A DNA stretch of 15,172 nt from Anaerolineales bacterium (GCA_027026295.1 JALVOR010000161.1:1-15172), one strand, 5' to 3'. Counted from the first letter of the stretch, positions 7,262 to 14,702 are shown. Translations and numbers: made by a program. Notes: generated by a model from the letters alone, not told the origin.

Positions 7262-7654
7262 TTACACGCCAACCCGCACGGGCACTTCCTGTGCTTTTTC
7301 CCCCTCCAACCGGAAGCCGCGCACGACCCACGTACCGCCCACCGGTGCCCAAATGAGATACACCACCGCATAAGCCGCCTCGGCGAGGTCGCGCCGCGAA
7401 GGCGTTGGCAGCCCGCCGGGGTGGCTGTGGTAAATCGCCAGCAATTCCTCGCCGCGGGCTTCCATGGCAAACAGCGCGCGCACCTGCTCGTCCGGCGCCA
7501 TGCGGTAAGCCGTGGGGCTGTGCAGCACATTGGTTATCGGGAAAACAGCGGTGCTCTTCCCCCCGCGCCCGGCCACCAGCCCGCAGGCCTCCTCAGGGGC
7601 AGCGCGGGCCACGTGCGTTTGCATCGCCCGGAAATCAGCAGCGCGCAGGAACAT
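7262..7654 (-). CDS. JAMM/MPN+ domain metalloprotease-like protein
   Basis: This 130-residue protein is a compact stand-alone JAMM domain (Mov34/MPN/PAD-1, Prok-JAB type). Zinc-dependent isopeptidases and peptidases of this fold have a general-base glutamate and an H-x-H-x7-S-x2-D motif. Both are here: Glu22 in PEEACGLVAG, and HSHPGGLPTPSRRD with His76, His78, Ser86 and Asp89. It should therefore bind zinc and be catalytically competent. Bacterial homologues act on sulphur-carrier or ubiquitin-like proteins or on cysteine conjugates. No ThiS/MoaD-like, E1-like or CysM-like partner is in this window, so the substrate is unknown. Its ATG shares one base with the stop of the upstream membrane-protein gene (TAATG), implying translational coupling. 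The frame remains open upstream to 8341, but that part overlaps the membrane-protein gene and is rejected. Confidence 0.9.
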   Translation of the reverse strand: MFLRAADFRAMQTHVARAAPEEACGLVAGRGGKSTAVFPITNVLHSPTAYRMAPDEQVRALFAMEARGEELLAIYHSHPGGLPTPSRRDLAEAAYAVVYLIWAPVGGTWVVRGFRLEGEKAQEVPVRVGV

Positions 7655-8478
7655 TACCACGCCCACGGAAGCAGCAACAGCAGCAGCACTAAGGCAGCCA
7701 ACGGCTCCCACAACGCCTGCGCCGGCGACTGGTCTTCCAGCAGCCGCCCCAAAAAGACTGTCGAGGCGTAAGTGACGGCGGTCAAAATCAGCCCAAAGGC
7801 TACCGGCGGAATGGGCAGGTAGTGCAGCGCAGCGGCAAGTTGCGTGACGATCGCCATCACGAACACGGTTTCCACGGGACGCCAGAGGCCGTGTAGTTGC
7901 AAATTCAGCGTACGCAGCGCCACAATGCCTGCTGCCAAACCCAACATCGGCGCGGTAAAGAACAGCCGCAGCCCCGAAGCCCGCACCGTGACCACCAGAA
8001 GGAAGAAAAGCAGGAAGCCCAAACCGTTCAGCCCGGCAGAAGCCAGAGGATAGCGAGCATCCTCGCCATCCACCACGATGTATTCCGCCACCAACACCGC
8101 CAGCCAGATTGCCAGCCCGCCGAACAACGTGACCCACCACATCACCCCGAAAGGCAAGTGCCGCAGCAGTGTTTCGAGCACCCATGCAGTAAGCACAGGG
8201 AGCAGCCAGTGGGGCGCGGTGCTGCGGTCGCCCAGCGAGGGGTGGTCGCTCAACACCCAATCGGTGCCCGCAGTGGTCAGTGCGACAATCAACACCGCCA
8301 GGACGTTGGCAACCGTAATGTGGATGGGCAGTACCAGCCACGAAAGTTGCAGCAATATCTCCTCTTCACCCGGCAGGTGGATGAAATAGCCGCTCAGCAG
8401 CGCCACGGTAAGCGTTGCCGCCACCACGCTGAGACGGTCTCTATTGGGGAAGTGGGTTTGAGTAGTGTCAGCGGTCAT
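7654..8478 (-). CDS. Polytopic membrane protein of unknown function
   Basis: This 274-residue protein is almost entirely hydrophobic, with about eight predicted membrane helices. Examples are LSVVAATLTVALLSGYFI near the N-terminus, VMWWVTLFGGLAIWLAVLVA in the middle, and a final LAALVLLLLLLPWAW at the extreme C-terminus. Short polar loops contain DHPSLGDRS and VDGEDARYP. I do not recognise a characterised family; it may belong to a membrane DUF found mainly in Chloroflexota (DUF5656 is a possibility), which I cannot confirm. Start ATG 8478 has no clear Shine-Dalgarno site. It overlaps the JAMM gene by one base, and this pairing is the main hint of a shared role. Confidence 0.82.
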   Translation of the reverse strand: MTADTTQTHFPNRDRLSVVAATLTVALLSGYFIHLPGEEEILLQLSWLVLPIHITVANVLAVLIVALTTAGTDWVLSDHPSLGDRSTAPHWLLPVLTAWVLETLLRHLPFGVMWWVTLFGGLAIWLAVLVAEYIVVDGEDARYPLASAGLNGLGFLLFFLLVVTVRASGLRLFFTAPMLGLAAGIVALRTLNLQLHGLWRPVETVFVMAIVTQLAAALHYLPIPPVAFGLILTAVTYASTVFLGRLLEDQSPAQALWEPLAALVLLLLLLPWAW

Positions 8479-8588
8479 AGGGTTTCAGGTTAGGAAGAGA
8501 AACCACAGAGATTCGCAGAAAAAATCGACCGATTTCACCGATGAGCACAGATTGAGCGAGATGTGGTCATTGGCGACTCGTTACTTTG

Positions 8589-8644
8589 CTCCGTGTGCAT
8601 CCGTGGCTATCCGTGGTCTGTTTCCTTGCGGCTGAACAGTTGCG
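8589..8644 (+). repeat. Degenerate ATCCGTG repeat module, copy B
   Basis: Three CCGTG units (CCGTGTGC, ATCCGTGGC, ATCCGTGGTC) are followed by TTGCGGCTGAACAGTTGCG. The arrangement and the GGCTGAACAGTT tail match 4995-5059. A related inverted piece (AACCACAGAGATTCGCAG) lies at about 8501-8518. The module ends just before the tRNA-Ser promoter. Confidence 0.7.
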
Positions 8645-8663
8645 ATTTCAGGTTGCCAAAAAC

Positions 8664-8691
8664 TTGGCAACGCCGCAAGGCATGGTATAAT
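8664..8691 (+). promoter_or_regulatory. Sigma-70-type promoter of the tRNA-Ser gene
   Basis: The -35 box TTGGCA (8664-8669) and the -10 box TATAAT (8686-8691) are separated by 16 bases. The -10 is extended by TGG, giving TGGTATAAT. Initiation near 8698 would leave about a 10-base leader before the mature tRNA. The -35 is the right arm of a perfect inverted repeat, GTTGCCAA-AAAC-TTGGCAAC (8652-8671). Confidence 0.8.
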
Positions 8692-8708
8692 TTGCCCTCG
8701 CAAGGCAC

Positions 8709-8804
<96 letters not shown>

Positions 8805-8805
8805 C

Positions 8806-8835
8806 ACGCCCGGCTTTCGTCGGGCGTTGGTTTTT
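8806..8835 (+). terminator. Rho-independent terminator of the tRNA-Ser gene
   Basis: ACGCCCG (8806-8812) pairs with CGGGCGT (8821-8827). Two further inner pairs, including a G-T, leave a TTTC loop. TGG and then five Ts follow. It starts two bases after the CCA end. Confidence 0.88.
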
Positions 8836-8890
8836 AACGCGGAGGCGCAGAAAGAAGCGCCCCCCGCCTCCCATTGCTCTTTTCTGTGGG

Positions 8891-8924
8891 GCTTCTGTGC
8901 TAATCTGTGTAATCTGTGGTTTCC
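8891..8924 (+). repeat. Short TCTGTG repeat fragment
   Basis: GCTTCTGTGC, TAATCTGTGT and AATCTGTGGT are three related units of about 10 bases, ending four bases before the stop of the minus-strand beta-propeller gene. It is a variant of the ATCCGTG module, without the GGCTGAACAGTT tail. Confidence 0.55.
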
Positions 8925-8927
8925 TTC

Positions 8928-10322
8928 TCACGGCAACCACCGCGGCATCACAGCATTGGCTGCAACCAGATAAGCCCGTTCGCGCTGGAAATCATACACC
9001 CACACTTCTGGCGGCTGGGTCAGGTCAGCCTGATTGGTGCGGGCAAACGCCAGCAACGAAGCCGTCGGGTGCCACGCAAAATCAAGGTGGTTGTAATCGG
9101 GCGCGTGGGTAATCTGCGCAGCATCGCTGCCATCGGGGCGCATCACCCAGAGTTGGCGCCCGGGCGTCCAGTGTATCGGGTCGAGGGCTTTGCGGGCAAA
9201 AGCCAGCCACGCGCCATCGGGGGAAAACGCCGGCGAGGCATCTTCCAGCGCGGGGTCGCGGGTAAGGTCGGTATGCGCGGGTTCAGGCGCAAAGCGGTAA
9301 AGCCAGAGGTGCGCCGCCAGATACGGCGCTTCGGAAGGCGCCTGCGGCGTGCCCTCCGAAACGCTGACCTCGATCTCCTTCATCGCCACCACCACCAGCC
9401 CGTGGCCGTCCGGCGTCCAGACCGCGCTCTCGCCCACATCGTTGGGCACAAAAGCCTCCTCCCCGCCGCTTTCCGGGGAAACCACCACATAGCCGCCGCG
9501 GGTGGCGTCGTAATATGCCAGCAACCCCTGCAGCGACCATACTGGTTCCCACGTCACATGCCCGGCAGGGGCAATCACGGCATCGCTGCGGTCTTCCAGG
9601 TGCAGCAGGTGCACCCGCGTGCCGCCGCCCGGCGCATCGCTGCGGGTGTAGGCCAGCCAGCGGCCATCGGGCGAAGGCGCGAGGGCCAAACACTGGTCGT
9701 CGCCGCAATTCAGCAGCAGGTCGGGGGCTGCCTGGTAACTGCTTTCGCCGCGGGCAATCACAAACAGGCTCACACCCAGCCCCTTGCGGGCGCTGAAATA
9801 CACAAACCGCCCGTCCGCCGAGGGGGCAAACGCCATCACGCCGCCCGTGGTGGTCATCGGCTGCGGCTCAGCGGGCACGCCGGCAGCATCCACCGACACC
9901 GTGTAAATGTTGCCACCTTCTGGCGGGCTGAGGTAAACCAGCATGGTGGGCATGATATGAAACGACCACCTCAGCCCCTGCAACAGCGGCAGGCCGTTGA
10001 CCGCTTTCACACCGCGTGCCACCGTCACAGTCACGCTTTCGCCCGACTGCCATGGCTGCGAGGGGGTAAAGGTCGCCGTGTTCCCTTCCACCGCCCAGGA
10101 ACCCGGCACATCGGGCGCAAAGCGCACGTGGGCCGCGAGGCTGGCCTTTTCCACCGGGCGGGAAAAGGTCAATCGCACCTGCGCCGCACCCACGGGCACC
10201 TGCTCGCCATCGCCGGGGGAAACCGCCACCAGCCGCGGCGCGCTGAGGCCGGCCACGACGGCAGCAATCACAGCCGCCACGGCCAGCACCACACCTGCGA
10301 GGGGAAGCCAGCGGCGGAGCAT
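8928..10322 (-). CDS. Membrane-anchored Ig-like/TolB-type beta-propeller protein
   Basis: This 464-residue protein starts with a single hydrophobic helix (about 6-26) after MLRRW and has no lipobox, so it is probably an N-terminally anchored extracytoplasmic protein. Residues about 28-123 form a bacterial Ig-like (Big_5) domain: APRLVAVSPGDGEQVPV, then VRLTFSRPV, ending WSFHI. The rest is a beta-propeller with PD40/TolB-like repeats such as FAPSADGRFVYFSA, LAPSPDGRWLAYTRSD, FSPDGAWLAFARK and the degenerate WHPTASLLAFAR. Such proteins bind or scaffold and are rarely enzymes, and no catalytic motif is seen. ATG 10322 is 5 bases after the stop of the YbaK-like gene, so it is the last gene of a minus-strand operon-like run. 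Confidence 0.88.
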   Translation of the reverse strand: MLRRWLPLAGVVLAVAAVIAAVVAGLSAPRLVAVSPGDGEQVPVGAAQVRLTFSRPVEKASLAAHVRFAPDVPGSWAVEGNTATFTPSQPWQSGESVTVTVARGVKAVNGLPLLQGLRWSFHIMPTMLVYLSPPEGGNIYTVSVDAAGVPAEPQPMTTTGGVMAFAPSADGRFVYFSARKGLGVSLFVIARGESSYQAAPDLLLNCGDDQCLALAPSPDGRWLAYTRSDAPGGGTRVHLLHLEDRSDAVIAPAGHVTWEPVWSLQGLLAYYDATRGGYVVVSPESGGEEAFVPNDVGESAVWTPDGHGLVVVAMKEIEVSVSEGTPQAPSEAPYLAAHLWLYRFAPEPAHTDLTRDPALEDASPAFSPDGAWLAFARKALDPIHWTPGRQLWVMRPDGSDAAQITHAPDYNHLDFAWHPTASLLAFARTNQADLTQPPEVWVYDFQRERAYLVAANAVMPRWLP

Positions 10323-10327
10323 GGCAA

Positions 10328-10813
10328 TCAGTCTCGGGGGTTGGGTTTGGCGAAGTCGCCGATTTCCAGATTCGGCAAAGCCTTTTTCAGCGTTTCGGGG
10401 GAAAGCACAACGGCGGCCTTGCGCACGCCCATGCCCATGGAAAGTTCAGGCTGCCGGAAAATGTGCTCGTCGGCCAGAATGCGGATGGGTTTGGGCAGCC
10501 CCAAAGGGGAAACCGTGCCAATGGGATAGCCGGTCACTTCCAGCACCTCTTCGGGCTTTGCCATGCTGATGCGGCGCTGCCCCAAATAACGGCGCAGGGT
10601 CGGCCAATGGGCGCGGTAGCCGCCCGGCACCAGCACCATCACAAAGTCACCATTTTCCAGCCGGAAGAGCAAACTGCGCACCACCTGCTCGGGCTTTTGC
10701 CCGCGCAGCGCGGCGGCCTCCTCGGCACTCTTCGGGTGATGGTCGTGGGTGACCACCCGATAGGGCAGGCCGAGGGCGTCTAAATGAGAAGTGACGGGGG
10801 TTTGGAGAGGCAT
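10328..10813 (-). CDS. YbaK/EbsC-type aminoacyl-tRNA deacylase homologue
   Basis: This 161-residue protein has the single-domain YbaK/ProX fold, whose members hydrolyse wrongly charged tRNAs such as Cys-tRNA-Pro or Ala-tRNA-Pro. Visible landmarks are the N-terminal HLDALGLPYRVVTHDH, the core GQKPEQVVRSLLFRL, the loop TGYPIGTVSPLGLPKP, and C-terminal AVVLSPETLKKAL. The length is normal. One oddity: where the family usually has V-K-T/S-L with the catalytic lysine (Lys46 in E. coli and Haemophilus YbaK), this protein has Arg46 in VVRSLLF. Activity may be altered, or this is a subfamily variant. No Shine-Dalgarno site is seen. It is 46 bases after the methyltransferase gene, and the spacer carries short GGATTAGCGATT-like repeats. 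Confidence 0.9.
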   Translation of the reverse strand: MPLQTPVTSHLDALGLPYRVVTHDHHPKSAEEAAALRGQKPEQVVRSLLFRLENGDFVMVLVPGGYRAHWPTLRRYLGQRRISMAKPEEVLEVTGYPIGTVSPLGLPKPIRILADEHIFRQPELSMGMGVRKAAVVLSPETLKKALPNLEIGDFAKPNPRD

Positions 10814-10859
10814 AGGATTGGCGATTTAGGATTAGCGATTAGCGACTGGCGGCTGGTGG

Positions 10860-11759
10860 TTAGAGCGGCTCTTTGAAGTCATAGATGCCATCGCGCACCG
10901 CCCAGCGGGCGCCGCAGGCGGGGCAGGCCAGGTGGTCATCGGCAGGTTCCAGCGGGCTGTGGCCGCAGGCGGGGCAGCGGAAGACGACCTCTCCGGCAGA
11001 AGCCACTGCCGCGCCGCGCACGCGACTGCGCACGAACACGCTGGGGGTCAACTGCCACCACTTTCCGGTGGGCTGCGCCAGCGCGTCCATTGCCACAAGC
11101 ACCTTCGCGGGAATGGCGCGCTTGAGCAACCCCATGCGGAAGTGCGACACCGTGCGAATGTCTTCCACAGCGAAGCCCGCTTCGTTCAGCCAGGCCAACA
11201 CCTGCCGGGGGTGGAAGTCAAAGTTGAGGGCGGCAAACTCCACCGGTTCGGGCGTAAAGGGGTTCCAGTCCTGCCGCCGCAGCAGCCAGCGCAAAATTGC
11301 CTTCAGGTTGCGCTTGTTGGCAAATTCCAGAATGAAGATCGCACCCGGCAGCAGCACCCGGCGGGTTTCCTGCAGCACTTTCAGTGGCTCTGCCATGTGA
11401 TGCAGCACGCGAATCATGGTCGCCCCGTCGAAAAGGCCATCGGCAAAGGGCATGTGATAGGCATCGGCGGCGACGTAAACATAGCGGTCGCTGCGCCCCA
11501 GCCGCTGCTGCGCCTGCCGCAACTGCGTGCGGGAATAGTCCAGCAGCACCACCCGCCGATAGCCGTGATAGCGGGGCGTGTTGCGGCCTGCGCCCGCGCC
11601 GATTTCCAGCAGCAGTTTGCCGCCTTCACGGGGAAGCAGGCGGCGCAGCGCCACCGCTTCAGCGCCGTCTTCGTAAGCACGGCCGCCCTGCTCCCAAAAG
11701 CGCTGCTGGTAATCCGAACCTTCGTAATCGCATACCGGCGGTCGGTCGGTGGTGCTCAC
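10860..11759 (-). CDS. Class I SAM methyltransferase with C-terminal zinc-ribbon
   Basis: This 299-residue protein has a Rossmann methyltransferase domain at about 40-160: motif I LLLEIGAGAGRNTPRY (49-64, binds S-adenosylmethionine), motif II acidic Asp74 in VVLLDYS, and a post-motif FDGATMIRVLHHM. This is the Methyltransf_11 type, with small-molecule or lipid substrates in many relatives. Residues about 257-299 form a Trm112-like zinc ribbon with two CPACG knuckles (Cys262/Cys265 and Cys279/Cys282), ending in WAVRDGIYDF. The start is GTG, three bases after the stop of the dehydrogenase gene, with GAGGAGG upstream, so translation is probably coupled. The substrate cannot be assigned. Its place next to a UDP-sugar dehydrogenase fits, but does not prove, envelope glycan or lipid work. 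Confidence 0.88.
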   Translation of the reverse strand: MSTTDRPPVCDYEGSDYQQRFWEQGGRAYEDGAEAVALRRLLPREGGKLLLEIGAGAGRNTPRYHGYRRVVLLDYSRTQLRQAQQRLGRSDRYVYVAADAYHMPFADGLFDGATMIRVLHHMAEPLKVLQETRRVLLPGAIFILEFANKRNLKAILRWLLRRQDWNPFTPEPVEFAALNFDFHPRQVLAWLNEAGFAVEDIRTVSHFRMGLLKRAIPAKVLVAMDALAQPTGKWWQLTPSVFVRSRVRGAAVASAGEVVFRCPACGHSPLEPADDHLACPACGARWAVRDGIYDFKEPL

Positions 11760-11762
11760 GGG

Positions 11763-13100
11763 TCAGGCTTCCTCCTCGGCGGGCTGGTCACAATCGCAGG
11801 TGTCGTCGCGGCCAATGCTGCGGTAGCGGAAACCGAGGCGGCACATCACCGCGGGGTCGTAAATGTTGCGGCCATCGAACACCACCGGCTCACGCATCAG
11901 GCCGCGAATGCGTTCCAAATCAAGTTGCTTGAACTCGTTCCAGTCGGTCACAATGATGAGAGCGTCACTGTCGGTGGCAAGGGCATAGGGGTCGGAGCAC
12001 ATATTCACGCCGGGCATGATGGCGCGGGCATTTTCCATCGCAATGGGGTCATACGCCCGCACGGTCGCGCCGCCTTCCTGCAGCCCGGCGGCAATGTCAA
12101 TGGCCGGGGATTCGCGCATATCGTCGGTGTTGGGCTTGAACGCCAGCCCCAGCATGCCGATGGTCTTGCCTTCCAGCGAGCCGCCGAGCAGTTCGGTAAC
12201 GCGTTCCACCACCATCTTGCGGCGGTCGGCGTTGATTTCCATGACGGCGTGGAGCAACTGTGGGTGCCGTCCTTTCTCTTTGGCCATGTGGGCGAGCGCC
12301 TTCACATCCTTGGGGAAGCACGAGCCGCCATAGCCCAGCCCCGCTTTGAGGAAAAGCGGGCCAATGCGGGGATCGTAGCCCATGCCCACGGCAACCTCTT
12401 CCACATTTGCGCCCAGCGCCTCGCAGATGTTGGCGATTTCGTTGATGAACGAAATTTTGGTGGCGAGGAAGGCGTTGGAAGCATATTTGATCATTTCGGC
12501 GGTGCGCAGGTCGGTCACGATGATGGGGGCGCGCAGGGGCAGGTGCAGTTGGGCAACCTTTTCAGCGGCGTCTTTGTCGGTGGAACCCAGCACCACCCGG
12601 TGGGGATTCATGAAGTCGCTAATCGCCGAGCCTTCGCGCAAAAACTCAGGGCAGGAAACCACCGAGAAAGGCACTTCTTCGCGCTGGTGCTGGCGAATGA
12701 TGTTGGAAACCCAATCGCCGGTGCCCACGGGCACAGTGGATTTGTTGATCACGATGAGCGGTTCGCGCATAGTCTCGGCGATGGTCTTCGCCGCGGCCTC
12801 CACATAGCGCAGGTCGGCTTCGCCATCCACGCCTTCGGGGGTGCCCACGGCGATGAAGGCAAACTCGGTGCCGTCTAACGCCTCACGGTACGATGTGGTG
12901 AACGCCAGCCGCCCGGCGTGGACGTTGCGGCGCACCAGTTCTTCCAGGCCGGGCTCGTAAATCGGCATTTCGCCGCGCTTCAGGCGGGCGATGCGGCCTT
13001 CGTCAATATCCAGGGCGATGACTTTGTTGCCCAGGTCGGCAAAGCAGGCTGCGGTAACCAGACCCACATAGCCCACGCCGACAACAGCGATTTGTTTCAT
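11763..13100 (-). CDS. ugd: UDP-glucose 6-dehydrogenase family protein
   Basis: This 445-residue enzyme belongs to the UDP-glucose/GDP-mannose dehydrogenase family, which oxidises a nucleotide sugar to the uronate in two NAD+-dependent steps. The N-terminal Rossmann domain starts with [19 protein letters not shown] (6-24). The middle domain carries Lys205 and Asn209 in [20 protein letters not shown]. The C-terminal part has the catalytic Cys261 in [14 protein letters not shown], and [19 protein letters not shown]. All key residues are present and the length is usual. UDP-glucose is the likely substrate ([10 protein letters not shown] and [10 protein letters not shown] are typical), but related sugars are possible. 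The frame is open to 13268; ATG 13100 is chosen because GGAGG lies 7 bases upstream and the fold starts there. It heads a run with the methyltransferase. Confidence 0.95.
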   Translation of the reverse strand: MKQIAVVGVGYVGLVTAACFADLGNKVIALDIDEGRIARLKRGEMPIYEPGLEELVRRNVHAGRLAFTTSYREALDGTEFAFIAVGTPEGVDGEADLRYVEAAAKTIAETMREPLIVINKSTVPVGTGDWVSNIIRQHQREEVPFSVVSCPEFLREGSAISDFMNPHRVVLGSTDKDAAEKVAQLHLPLRAPIIVTDLRTAEMIKYASNAFLATKISFINEIANICEALGANVEEVAVGMGYDPRIGPLFLKAGLGYGGSCFPKDVKALAHMAKEKGRHPQLLHAVMEINADRRKMVVERVTELLGGSLEGKTIGMLGLAFKPNTDDMRESPAIDIAAGLQEGGATVRAYDPIAMENARAIMPGVNMCSDPYALATDSDALIIVTDWNEFKQLDLERIRGLMREPVVFDGRNIYDPAVMCRLGFRYRSIGRDDTCDCDQPAEEEA

Positions 13101-13107
13101 GGGAAGT

Positions 13108-13112
13108 CCTCC
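13108..13112 (-). promoter_or_regulatory. Ribosome binding site fixing the dehydrogenase start
   Basis: GGAGG on the minus strand with a 7-base spacer before ATG 13100. It supports the short start over the in-frame ATG at 13268, whose extension would translate the AGTCG-type repeats. Confidence 0.8.
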
Positions 13113-13137
13113 AGAGATTGCGAAATTGAGGAGCGTT

Positions 13138-13187
13138 TGGATAGTTGGATAGTCAGATCGTCGTATAGTCGGGTAGTCGCGTAGCCG
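13138..13187. repeat. Degenerate tandem repeats (TGGATAGT / TATAGTC / GGGTAGTC)
   Basis: About six units of 7-10 bases built on (A/G)TAGTC or GATAGT follow one another in the leader of the dehydrogenase gene. No perfect period is kept. They lie downstream of the candidate promoter, so they would be in the 5' untranslated region. Confidence 0.6.
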
Positions 13188-13191
13188 TTCA

Positions 13192-13222
13192 ATGATACCA
13201 CGGCTGGGAAAGGTCAGATCAA
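13192..13222 (-). promoter_or_regulatory. Candidate promoter of the dehydrogenase operon
   Basis: On the minus strand, TTGATC (13217-13222) and TATCAT (13192-13197) are 19 bases apart. The -10 is preceded by TGG, as in the tRNA promoter of this window. The spacing is long, but an extended -10 can compensate. It would give a leader of about 85 bases. Confidence 0.4.
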
Positions 13223-13286
13223 GCGGGATACGGGAGGCGGACGGCGGGGTGCGGGCTACAAGGTTCAACTTCTCGGTTTCCTCTGT

Positions 13287-13320
13287 GCCTTTGCGTTAGC
13301 ATCTTGGCGCCTTTGCGTTA
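13287..13320. repeat. Direct repeat GCCTTTGCGTTA x2 downstream of rimO
   Basis: Two identical 12-base units at 13287-13298 and 13309-13320, 22 bases apart, follow the rimO stop on the minus strand. They resemble the TGTGCCTCTCTGTGCC run near 4920. No hairpin terminator for rimO is seen here. Confidence 0.6.
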
Positions 13321-13330
13321 ACTCCCGCGG

Positions 13331-14659
13331 CTACACCAACACACCGGTCAGGTCATAGGGCATCGCGCCGGTGATGCGCACGCGGGCCATTTGCCCCACT
13401 TCAGGACGGCCTTCCACCAGAACCAGCCCGTCAATTTCCGGCGCGTCGCGGTAGGTGCGCCCAATGGCAAGCCCGGCTTCGGCGTCATAACCCTCGATGA
13501 GCACATCCATCACCCGCCCCACGAACTGTTGGTTGCGCTCCAGCGAAATGCCCTGCTGCAGCGCCATCAGCCGTTCCCAGCGATCTTCCTTCACCTCAGC
13601 GGGCACGGGGTCACCTAAGGGCTCGCTGGGGGTGCCGCGTTCAAAGGAAAACTGGAACGCCCCCACCCGGTCGAAGCGGATTTCCTCGACGAAATCCAGC
13701 AGCGCCTGAAATTCTTCCTCGGTTTCGCCCGGGTAGCCCACGATGAAAGTGGTGCGCAGCGCCACTTCGGGCATGGCCTGCCGCACCTTTTCCAGCGTGC
13801 GGTGCACCCAATCCATGTTGGCCGGGCGCTGCATCCGCCGCAGGGTGGCCGGGTGGGCATGCTGCAGGGGCATATCCAGGTAAGGCACAATCTGCCCGCG
13901 GGTTGCCATCACCTCGATGAGGCGGTCGGTCACGTAGCCAGGGAAGGCATACATCACCCGAATCCACGGCACCTCGGGGGCGACCTGCACCATGTCTTCC
14001 AGCAGGGAAGCCAGCCCATCGCGCTCGCCGCGGTCGTGGCCGTAATCGGTGGTATCCTGGGCTATCAGGATGATTTCCTGCACGCCGGCTTCCTGCAGGG
14101 CACGGGCTTCGTTTAAAACAGCCTCGCGGGGGCGGGAAACCAGCGTGCCCTTGATGAGGGGAATGGCGCAAAAAGCGCATTTGCGGCGGCAGCCATCGGC
14201 GATTTTGAGGTAGGCGCTGCCCCCCTGGCGGGAAACCCGCAGCGCGCCGCGCTCGTCACGCCCCACGGTGGGCGCTTCGGGCAGGTGATAGAGAGGCTGG
14301 GGATGCGGCGTGGCGCGCAGGCGGCGCACCACGTCCACAATATCCATCCAGCGGCGGGTGCCCAGAATGGCATCCACACCGGGCACCTCGCGGGCGACCT
14401 CTTCGCCGTAACGCTGGGTGAGGCAACCGGCGGCAATCAGGAACTGGCCGGGGCGCTTTTGGGCGGCAAAATCGCGCAGCACCTCTAACGATTCTTCACG
14501 GGCGGCGGCAATGAAGCCACACGTGTTGACGATAACCACATCGGCGGTTGCGGGGTCGTCGGTGGGGTGATAATCGGCCTGTCGAAGCAATTGCGCCATG
14601 GAGTCAGCGTCCACGGTGTTCTTCGAGCAGCCTAAGGAAGCAATGAGGAAGGTGGGCAT
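13331..14659 (-). CDS. rimO: Ribosomal protein S12 methylthiotransferase RimO
   Basis: This 442-residue radical-SAM enzyme adds a methylthio group to the conserved aspartate of ribosomal protein S12. The N-terminal MTTase domain carries the three cysteines of the auxiliary cluster: Cys11 (SLGCSKN), Cys47 (NTCGF) and Cys79 (AAGCLTQR). The radical-SAM cluster motif is CRRKCAFC, with Cys157, Cys161 and Cys164. A C-terminal TRAM-like domain follows (about 375-442). DGCRRKCAFCAIPLIKG and SRPREAVLNEARAL separate RimO from MiaB. All six cysteines are present. Start ATG 14659 is chosen by homology (MPTFLIASLGCSKN); no Shine-Dalgarno site precedes it. The frame happens to be open to 15121, but that extension reads a shifted frame of the RodZ-like gene. 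The gap to that gene is 43 bases, an arrangement often seen in Anaerolineae. Confidence 0.95.
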   Translation of the reverse strand: MPTFLIASLGCSKNTVDADSMAQLLRQADYHPTDDPATADVVIVNTCGFIAAAREESLEVLRDFAAQKRPGQFLIAAGCLTQRYGEEVAREVPGVDAILGTRRWMDIVDVVRRLRATPHPQPLYHLPEAPTVGRDERGALRVSRQGGSAYLKIADGCRRKCAFCAIPLIKGTLVSRPREAVLNEARALQEAGVQEIILIAQDTTDYGHDRGERDGLASLLEDMVQVAPEVPWIRVMYAFPGYVTDRLIEVMATRGQIVPYLDMPLQHAHPATLRRMQRPANMDWVHRTLEKVRQAMPEVALRTTFIVGYPGETEEEFQALLDFVEEIRFDRVGAFQFSFERGTPSEPLGDPVPAEVKEDRWERLMALQQGISLERNQQFVGRVMDVLIEGYDAEAGLAIGRTYRDAPEIDGLVLVEGRPEVGQMARVRITGAMPYDLTGVLV

Positions 14660-14702
14660 AGGCAAGTAAATGGCGAATGAGGGATAGCGAATAGCGGCGG
14701 CC

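Noticed and set aside
7262..8341. JAMM gene extended to 359 codons
   Set aside because: The upstream 229 codons overlap the membrane-protein gene, whose helix-rich translation is far more convincing. The JAMM domain is complete from ATG 7654.
8916..10529. Plus-strand open frame of 537 codons
   Set aside because: It is antisense to the beta-propeller and YbaK-like genes, has His/Arg-rich low-information content and no recognisable motif.
10932..12878. Plus-strand open frame of 648 codons
   Set aside because: It runs antisense through the methyltransferase and dehydrogenase genes. Its composition (many His, Gly and Ala, no domain) is typical of the complementary strand of GC-rich genes.
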